Source of the DNA: an uncultured bacterium | GTDB taxonomy: Bacteria > Bacteroidota > Bacteroidia > Bacteroidales > Bacteroidaceae | Assembly: GCA_945788485.1 (NCBI GenBank) | Contig: CALZMB010000015.1 | Location: 1-16,920 of the forward strand | Direction of reading: 5' to 3' | Length of the DNA: 16,920 bases | Part shown: positions 1 through 5,780 of the stretch, one piece after another | How positions within the stretch are numbered: position 1 is the stretch's first letter | Layout of the letters: each line of letters opens with the position of its first letter | The notes under the pieces: generated by a model | The model's input: only the letters and a program-made list of their open reading frames with translations | Told to the model about the DNA's origin: nothing | Databases searched by the model: none | Program-made: the position numbers and the translations under genes

Positions 1-149
1 ACAAAGAGCCAAGGACAAGATTAGTGAAAGAGTTGCATTGCTTCACCGGATGCTCAGGGACAAACGTCCTGCGCCTCCTGCCGCCCCTGTGTCTCACTAT
101 GGACGAAGCAAAGGATTTCGTCGGAAGGCTGAAGCAGGCGATAGGGTAG
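1..149 (+). CDS. argD: 3' end of acetyl/succinylornithine aminotransferase (ArgD), partial
   Basis: Frame 3 is open from the window edge to the TAG at 147-149 and gives the last 48 residues of a protein. It contains FTGCSGTNVLRLLPPL followed by a Thr-Met-Asp-Glu-Ala stretch. This matches the conserved C-terminal end of class III PLP-dependent ornithine aminotransferases (the RLLPPL motif followed by an acidic helix). ArgD transfers an amino group from glutamate to the acylated glutamate semialdehyde in arginine synthesis; in Bacteroides relatives the substrate is probably the succinylated form. proC begins 71 bp downstream on the same strand, and the argF'-type gene lies further along, so the context supports an arginine enzyme. 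The start, lysine and PLP site lie outside the window. A competing open frame (frame 2, ending at 154) has no recognisable motif. Confidence 0.85.
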   Translation, partial: KEPRTRLVKELHCFTGCSGTNVLRLLPPLCLTMDEAKDFVGRLKQAIG

Positions 150-220
150 GCTGATCTTATAAGGTTGGATGTTCAACTTGTTTCATATAGAATAACACAC
201 AAACATAATCTCTTCAGAAT

Positions 221-1024
221 ATGAAAGTGACAGTGATAGGAGCCGGGAATATGGGAGGAGCCCTCGCTAAAGGATGGGCAAGAGCAGTGCGTGAGGGGAA
301 AGACACTTTGAACCTTGACGTGACAGTGACTGCACGGACGCAGAATACGCTAAAGAAAATAGCGGATGAATATCCCGAACTGAACACTTCGCTCGACAAT
401 AAAGCGGCAACGGCAGACGCAGATGTCATCGTACTCGCTGTGAAACCATGGCTTGTAAATGATGTAATAAACGAGATAGCATCCTCTGTTAACTTAAACA
501 ACCAGCTCATCGTCTCCGTTGCCGCCAACATCTTCACTGACGACCTCCGCAAGATGTTAGGCTCTGAAAAGGCAAAGGTGTTCTATGTGATGCCTAACAT
601 CGCAGCAGAGTATGGCGAGAGCATGACTTTTGTCGCATCTGCAAAAGGAATCTCAGAGGACGAGACGGACACCGTGAGACAACTTTTCGCACTCGACGGG
701 AATGTCATGGTATGCGAAGAACGTCTCGTCGCTGCCGGAATGATGATGGCCGGGTGCGGCATAGCATACGCCATGAGATTTGTCAGGGCGATGATGGAAG
801 GTGGCGTGGAACTCGGACTCTATCCGAAAGACGCTCTGAACATAGCGCAGCAGACGATGCTCGGTGCTGTCACGCTACTCAAAGAGACTGGTCTCCACCC
901 GGAAGCCGCCATCGACAAGGTGACAACACCGGGTGGCGTGACCATCAAGGGACTCAACGAACTGGAACATGCTGGATTCTCGTCGGCTGTCGTCAGATGC
1001 CTGAAAGCGGGCATGAAGAAATGA
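221..1024 (+). CDS. proC: Pyrroline-5-carboxylate reductase (ProC)
   Basis: 267 residues, normal length for the family. ProC reduces 1-pyrroline-5-carboxylate to L-proline with NAD(P)H in the cytoplasm. The N-terminal Rossmann dinucleotide motif GAGNMGG is at residues 7-13, a VKP motif follows at 74-76, and the family signature TTPGGVT-x-KGL-x-x-LE lies at about 235-249, in the C-terminal dimerisation domain. The start codon at 221 places the glycine-rich loop at the usual distance from the N terminus. It lies between argD and proB, 38 bp before the latter, so probably in one transcript with both. The last step of proline synthesis here precedes the genes for the first two steps. Nothing odd was seen in the sequence. 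Confidence 0.95.
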   Translation: MKVTVIGAGNMGGALAKGWARAVREGKDTLNLDVTVTARTQNTLKKIADEYPELNTSLDNKAATADADVIVLAVKPWLVNDVINEIASSVNLNNQLIVSVAANIFTDDLRKMLGSEKAKVFYVMPNIAAEYGESMTFVASAKGISEDETDTVRQLFALDGNVMVCEERLVAAGMMMAGCGIAYAMRFVRAMMEGGVELGLYPKDALNIAQQTMLGAVTLLKETGLHPEAAIDKVTTPGGVTIKGLNELEHAGFSSAVVRCLKAGMKK

Positions 1025-1062
1025 CTGCCGGCAGCTGATACTGGAAATTATTGTAGTAGATT

Positions 1063-1836
1063 ATGGAACGTATTGTGGTGAAAGTGGGCTCTAATGTCCT
1101 GACTACCGACAAGGGAAAACTCAATATCACACGCCTTTCGGCACTTGTTGACCAGATTGCCTGGCTGAAAGAGCATCGCTATGAGGTCATCCTCGTTTCG
1201 TCCGGAGCTGTCGCGTGCGGAAGAAGCGAGATGAAAGTGGAGTATGAACTCGACTCCGTAGAGCAGAGACAGCTCTTCTCCTCTATCGGACAGGTGAAGC
1301 TCGTGAACCTATACTATGACTTGTTCCGCGAACACGGAATACATATCGGACAAGTGCTCACGATGAAAGAGAATTTCCAGACGGGAGAGCAGTACGACAA
1401 CCAGAAGGCATGCATGGAAGTGATGCTGGACAACGGCATCGTGCCTGTCGTCAACGAGAACGACACTGTATCCGTAACTGAACTCATGTTCACCGACAAT
1501 GATGAACTGTCAGGGCTCATGGCGCAGATGACAAACGCACGGACACTTGTTCTTCTCTCAAACATCGACGGCATCTACACGGGCAATCCCAACGACAGCG
1601 AAAGCCGCCTCATAGCATCTGTGACACCTGATGACGACCTCTCGAAATACATCATGACAGAGAAAAGCTCTGCTGGAAGAGGCGGGATGGAATCGAAATA
1701 CAACACCGCACGTACCGTGGCAAAGTCTGGCATAAGGGTGATTATTGCCAATGGCAACCGTGACAATATCCTCCCGGATGTCTTGACGCAGCCAGACAGA
1801 GTGCCACACACTGTCTTCCTGCCTGCCAGACAATGA
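1063..1836 (+). CDS. proB: Glutamate 5-kinase (ProB), short form without PUA domain
   Basis: 257 residues. ProB phosphorylates glutamate to gamma-glutamyl phosphate, the committed and normally proline-inhibited step of proline synthesis. Amino-acid-kinase motifs are visible in order: VKVGSNVLT (6-14), SSGAV (46-50), NENDTVS (131-137), TDNDELS (144-150), the nucleotide-site LLSNIDGIYTGNP (164-176), and GRGGMESK (205-212), where many homologues read GTGGM. The protein ends after the kinase domain. The E. coli enzyme has an extra C-terminal PUA domain of roughly 100 residues that is absent here; PUA-less forms are known in other bacteria, so this is a variant and not a truncation. It sits between proC (38 bp) and proA (111 bp), consistent with substrate hand-off of the labile phosphate to ProA. 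Confidence 0.93.
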   Translation: MERIVVKVGSNVLTTDKGKLNITRLSALVDQIAWLKEHRYEVILVSSGAVACGRSEMKVEYELDSVEQRQLFSSIGQVKLVNLYYDLFREHGIHIGQVLTMKENFQTGEQYDNQKACMEVMLDNGIVPVVNENDTVSVTELMFTDNDELSGLMAQMTNARTLVLLSNIDGIYTGNPNDSESRLIASVTPDDDLSKYIMTEKSSAGRGGMESKYNTARTVAKSGIRVIIANGNRDNILPDVLTQPDRVPHTVFLPARQ

Positions 1837-1947
1837 CGCTGACGCGACAACTCAGTCTCACACGACATATAAAACAAGGATTTCTGCGCTCTCTTATTGA
1901 CTTGCGCGATGTGTAAAAAGCACTCTCTACTTACATTATAATCCACA

Positions 1948-3177
1948 ATGAACGAAGTTTTTCAGATAACAAAAGAAGCCAGCCGCGAGCTTGCCAACAT
2001 CCCTGAAACAAAGAAACAGCAGCTGTTGCACAAACTGGCGGATGCCATTGAAGCCAATGCACCGCTCCTGCTGGAAGCCAACAGTGCCGACCTGAGCCGT
2101 ATGTCGAGAAGCAATCCGTTGTACGACCGCCTGCTTCTCACTGCCGACCGGCTTGCTGCCATAGCGTCTGACATGCGCCGCGTAGCACAACTGCCCTCCC
2201 CGTTAGGAAAAATCAGTTGCGAGAGGACATTGCCAAACGGGCTCTACATACGCCGCGTCTCTGTCCCATACGGTGTCATCGGCGTCATATATGAAGCCCG
2301 GCCGAACGTCTCGTTCGATGTCTTCGCACTCTGTTTCAAATCCGGAAACGCCTGTGTCCTGAAAGGCGGACGCGACGCTTATGATTCCAACAAGGCTATT
2401 GTCGCACTCATAAAGCGCGTTCTTGACGAAGAGGGAATCAACCCGGATATCGTGACTCTCATGCCAGCATCTCACGAAGCTACCGCCGAGATGCTCAACG
2501 CAGTGGGATATATTGACCTCTGCATTCCGCGTGGCGGCAGAAACCTGATTGATTTCGTCAGAGACAACGCACGCATCCCGGTCATCGAGACAGGAGCTGG
2601 CGTAGTGCATATATACTTCGACAAGGACGGAGACCTTGAGAAAGGAAAGGCTATCATCAACAATGCGAAGACACGCCGCGTGTCGGTCTGCAACGCTCTT
2701 GACTGTCTCATAGTACACAGCAGCAGACTGGGCGACCTGAAAGAACTCGTCTCGCCTATGATGGGACGTGTCGAGGGATATGCCGATGCACGCGCTGCGG
2801 CATACGTCAACAGCGTCACTTTGTGCGATGACAACGACGAGACTGTCTTCGGAAAAGAATGGATGGATTATGTCCTGAGCATCAAGACTGTTGACTCGCT
2901 CGACGAGGCTCTGCGACACATACAGCGATACAGTTCAGGACACTCTGAAGCCATTATCACTGAGAACGAAGAAACGGCCCGCATATTCCAGCAACAAGTT
3001 GACGCCGCTTGCGTATATGTCAACGCACCAACATCGTTCACTGACGGAGGACAGTTCGGAATGGGCGCGGAAATAGGCATCTCAACACAGAAACTCGGGC
3101 CGCGAGGACCTATGGGACTTGAAGAGATGACAACATACAAATGGCTAATAAACGGAAATGGGCAGACAAGAGACTGA
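1948..3177 (+). CDS. proA: Gamma-glutamyl phosphate reductase (ProA)
   Basis: 409 residues, close to the usual length of about 415. ProA is an NADPH-dependent aldehyde-dehydrogenase-fold enzyme that reduces gamma-glutamyl phosphate to glutamate-5-semialdehyde, which cyclises to the ProC substrate. Seen in sequence: the YEARPNV motif starting at residue 115, the LKGGRDA segment, and the catalytic-cysteine context RRVSVCNALDC with the nucleophile at Cys248 (codon at 2689-2691). The family's C-terminal run GPRGPMGLEEMTTYKW is also present. The gene follows proB by 111 bp; no convincing promoter was seen in that gap. An ATG-initiated extension of the next gene's frame overlaps the last 20 bases here, but I do not think it is used. 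Confidence 0.95.
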   Translation: MNEVFQITKEASRELANIPETKKQQLLHKLADAIEANAPLLLEANSADLSRMSRSNPLYDRLLLTADRLAAIASDMRRVAQLPSPLGKISCERTLPNGLYIRRVSVPYGVIGVIYEARPNVSFDVFALCFKSGNACVLKGGRDAYDSNKAIVALIKRVLDEEGINPDIVTLMPASHEATAEMLNAVGYIDLCIPRGGRNLIDFVRDNARIPVIETGAGVVHIYFDKDGDLEKGKAIINNAKTRRVSVCNALDCLIVHSSRLGDLKELVSPMMGRVEGYADARAAAYVNSVTLCDDNDETVFGKEWMDYVLSIKTVDSLDEALRHIQRYSSGHSEAIITENEETARIFQQQVDAACVYVNAPTSFTDGGQFGMGAEIGISTQKLGPRGPMGLEEMTTYKWLINGNGQTRD

Positions 3178-3244
3178 CCCGCCGCTGCCGGACAGTCTCT
3201 TAAACCTGATATTACAATCTCACTCACCTCACAACCAGAACCCT

Positions 3245-4294
3245 ATGAAATCTTTTGTCAACCCGCAAGACCTCGGCTGTCTGCAAAAGGCAATGCAAGA
3301 GGCACTGGAGATAAAACAGCAACGTTTCAAATATCAGCATCTCGGGAAGAACAAGACGCTGATGATGATTTTCTTCAACAACTCGCTGCGAACACGTCTC
3401 TCTACGCAAAAGGCGGCCCTCAATCTTGGCATGAACGTCATTGTGCTTGATGTAAATGCCGGAGCATGGAAGCTCGAGACAGAACGTGGCGTTATTATGG
3501 ACGGCGACAAGGCAGAGCATCTTCTCGAAGCCATACCCGTCATGGCATCATACTGCGATGTCATCGGAGTGCGCTCGTTTGCCGGTCTCACCGACCGTGA
3601 TTACGATTATGCAGAAACTGTACTCAACCAATTCCTTACATACAGCGGCAAGCCTGTCTTTGCCATGGAGACAGCTACAGTGCATCCGCTGCAGGCTTTT
3701 GCCGACCTGATCACTATGGAAGAGTCCTGGGCACGCGACAACAATCTGCCTTACGCTGACGGAGACCCCGACAAGTTCTCCTTTGAACACAAGAAGATGA
3801 AGGCAGTCCTGACCTGGGCGCCTCATTGCCGTGCTCTCCCGCAGGCCGTGCCAAACTCTTATGCCCAGTGGATGCTTGCAGCTCCCGATGTCGAGCTCGT
3901 TGTCACACATCCCGAGGGATATGAACTCGACCCGCAGTTCCTGTCATATACCGACCCCTATACGGGCGAGACGCGCAAGGCGACTGTGGAGTATGACCAG
4001 CGCAAGGCTCTTGAAGGCGCCGATTTCGTATATGCGAAGAACTGGTCGTGTCCCGGAGTGACCTCGCCTGCCGACTATGGCAAGATTCTGTCCAAGGACA
4101 TGTCGTGGACCATTGATGCCGAACACATGGCACTGACAAACAACGGTAAGTTCCTGCACTGTCTTCCTGTGCGCCGCGGGCTTATCGTCACCGACGATGT
4201 CATAGAGAGCAAGAACTCGCTTGTCATACCAGAGGCGGCAAACAGAGAGATTTCATGCTCTGTCGTGCTGAAGCGCATTCTCGAAAGTCTTTGA
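3245..4294 (+). CDS. argF': N-succinyl-L-ornithine carbamoyltransferase (ArgF')
   Basis: 349 residues from the ATG at 3245. This start was chosen because the following MKSFVNPQDLG resembles the N terminus of the B. fragilis enzyme; the frame stays open upstream to 3158, but that stretch is low-quality and overlaps proA. The enzyme transfers carbamoyl phosphate to acylated ornithine, giving acylcitrulline for arginine synthesis. Motifs: SLRTRLSTQ at 47-55 in place of the STRTR carbamoyl-phosphate loop of ordinary OTCases, a METATVHPLQ segment at 141-150, and HCLPVRR at 305-311. Residue 90 is Ala where, as I recall, the B. fragilis succinyl enzyme has Pro and the Xanthomonas acetyl enzyme has Glu; this favours succinylornithine. 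It is longer than the 318-residue B. fragilis protein, apparently through insertions near 161-182 and 234-246. It is the last gene of the arg/pro block. Confidence 0.9.
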   Translation: MKSFVNPQDLGCLQKAMQEALEIKQQRFKYQHLGKNKTLMMIFFNNSLRTRLSTQKAALNLGMNVIVLDVNAGAWKLETERGVIMDGDKAEHLLEAIPVMASYCDVIGVRSFAGLTDRDYDYAETVLNQFLTYSGKPVFAMETATVHPLQAFADLITMEESWARDNNLPYADGDPDKFSFEHKKMKAVLTWAPHCRALPQAVPNSYAQWMLAAPDVELVVTHPEGYELDPQFLSYTDPYTGETRKATVEYDQRKALEGADFVYAKNWSCPGVTSPADYGKILSKDMSWTIDAEHMALTNNGKFLHCLPVRRGLIVTDDVIESKNSLVIPEAANREISCSVVLKRILESL

Positions 4295-4405
4295 CTTGAC
4301 CGGAACGCCCGTCGCGCTGCCTGCAGGTTCAGTAAAGATGAAGTGAGACAGTCGCAAGGACAGTCTCCTTATGCCAAAGACATAATTTCACACCCTCATA
4401 AACAA

Positions 4406-4451
4406 AAACGGAAAGAGGCAGGACTTCATCAAGTCCTGCCTCTTTCCGTTT
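4406..4451. terminator. Perfect 21-bp hairpin between convergent argF' and the OmpA-like gene
   Basis: Arms 4406-4426 and 4431-4451 are exactly complementary over 21 bp around the 4-base loop CATC. On the minus strand the hairpin lies 17 bp past the OmpA-like stop codon and is followed by a T-rich run (complement of 4401-4408), a textbook intrinsic terminator. On the plus strand the stem ends in TTT and may also stop argF' transcripts, although it lies 111 bp downstream of that stop codon. Confidence 0.88.
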
Positions 4452-4468
4452 AAATGTTTGTCAGAGAA

Positions 4469-5752
4469 CTACTCTCCTCCGTTTATGATTCTCACGCGGC
4501 GGTATTTCGGGTCATATCCCTGCTCGCTGTCTCCGATTGCCTTCTCGATTTTTATGTACGTGTCGGCAATTCCGTTCTTGCGCAGATACTTAGCCACCCG
4601 CTCCAGACGCTGCTCGCTGAGTTTCTGGTTCGCTTTGCTGTTTCCGTCTGCAGAGGCCTCACCTATGATAGTGAGTGAATATCCTCCGACAGACTTCAGC
4701 TTCTCCACATACTCGTCGAGGCGCAGCTGTTCCTGCTGTGACAGTTTTGAATCAGATATGAGGAAATATACCACATGGTTTCCGGTCTTCGTGCGTTTGC
4801 AGTCAGCGAGGTCTTTTTCGAGAGTGTCGTTGAGACGTTTCTGCTCGTCGAGCAGACGGTCGGCCTCACTCTTCTCTGCCTCTACGGCAGCAAGTTTGTC
4901 CTGCAGTTCGGCATTGTTTTCCTGCACGGTGCGCAGTTCAGCCACCGTTTCGTGATAGAGCCGTTTGTTTGTCTTCATGCGTACGAAGTTGTAACGCAGC
5001 AGTAGTCCTGCACTGTATATGCCCTTTGGCGAGAACTCTTCGTCGAGCGGCAGGTATTTATACTGTCCGATGACACCGATTGTCCACCATGGGTTGACGT
5101 CAAACTCGAGCGAGAGAGAAGCCGGGATGTATAGCAGGTTGAGTTGTGAGTTCTCGTGCCATGAATCCATGCTTGAGTGGTTGTACACGTTGTAATATCC
5201 GTTACCCTCCGCTATGGCAGTCTCGTTGATTGCCACAGTCTGTGTGTTGCGGTTCCATCCGTGCATATATCCCACTCCGAGACCTGCATACAGGTTCCAG
5301 CGTTGTGCCTTGCGGTTGTGCCAGATGTCCATGATGTTGAAATCTACATTGAGGTCAACTCCCGCCAGATGCATATCGTTGCGGTTCTGTATCATGTCAG
5401 TCTGCACCTCCAGGTCAGTGGTATAACCCCCGACTTGGAATCCCGGAATGACCTTCGTCTCAGAGATGACGCCTTTGTTGACAGACTTTACCATGGTGTA
5501 TCCGGCATTCAGCCCAAGTCTCACCCACGGTTTTATGTTGTATTTTACACCCAACGAGAGGTCAGGTGAGAATGGCATCCTCGAATTGTCAAAGGATTTT
5601 CCCCGCGCTCCGTGGTAACCACTCAGGCCACCTTGGACATACACCGACCATGTCTTTGTGCGCACAGAGTCGTTATATGTCTGGGCGTGGAGCGTAACCG
5701 CCGTCACGAAGACCGCGGTTACTGCCATTAGTATTCTTGTTGTTACCTTCAT
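4469..5752 (-). CDS. Outer-membrane protein: beta-barrel, coiled coil and OmpA-like peptidoglycan-binding domain
   Basis: 427 residues. A signal peptide occupies about 1-23 (hydrophobic core, LHA cleavage before Gln24). Residues of about 34-258 are rich in alternating aromatic/hydrophobic segments typical of an outer-membrane beta-barrel, ending in LLLRYNFV. Residues of about 264-318 are a charged heptad-like coiled coil, and about 325-427 is an OmpA-like domain with N375-xx-LS-xx-R382-xx-x-V-xxx-L, the peptidoglycan-contact helix. In the preceding loop the usual TD is replaced by A366-S367, so the canonical diaminopimelate-contacting Asp is missing; ASxDG/ASxEG variants occur in Bacteroidota. 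It lies 28 bp downstream of the repeat lipoprotein gene and almost certainly shares its transcript. The likely role is to link outer membrane to cell wall, perhaps anchoring or partnering the repeat protein. It is not assigned to a characterised OmpA subfamily. Confidence 0.85.
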   Translation of the reverse strand: MKVTTRILMAVTAVFVTAVTLHAQTYNDSVRTKTWSVYVQGGLSGYHGARGKSFDNSRMPFSPDLSLGVKYNIKPWVRLGLNAGYTMVKSVNKGVISETKVIPGFQVGGYTTDLEVQTDMIQNRNDMHLAGVDLNVDFNIMDIWHNRKAQRWNLYAGLGVGYMHGWNRNTQTVAINETAIAEGNGYYNVYNHSSMDSWHENSQLNLLYIPASLSLEFDVNPWWTIGVIGQYKYLPLDEEFSPKGIYSAGLLLRYNFVRMKTNKRLYHETVAELRTVQENNAELQDKLAAVEAEKSEADRLLDEQKRLNDTLEKDLADCKRTKTGNHVVYFLISDSKLSQQEQLRLDEYVEKLKSVGGYSLTIIGEASADGNSKANQKLSEQRLERVAKYLRKNGIADTYIKIEKAIGDSEQGYDPKYRRVRIINGGE

Positions 5753-5780
5753 TAGAAGCTACTTTAGAGGTTGGAGATAA

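Noticed and set aside
2..154. Alternative open frame at the left edge
   Set aside because: It is basic and proline/alanine-rich without motifs, while frame 3 gives the ArgD C-terminal RLLPPL signature.
160..167. TAAGGTTG as a proC promoter
   Set aside because: It has one mismatch to TAnnTTTG and no TTTG at the right distance; cotranscription with argD is simpler.
3158..3244. N-terminal extension of the carbamoyltransferase
   Set aside because: It overlaps proA and reads as low-quality Pro/His/Asn-rich sequence; homologues begin at the MKSF-like start at 3245.
4345..4367. Small hairpin (GAGACAGTC / GACAGTCTC) after argF'
   Set aside because: It has a central mismatch and no T-run follows; the much stronger hairpin at 4406-4451 is close by.
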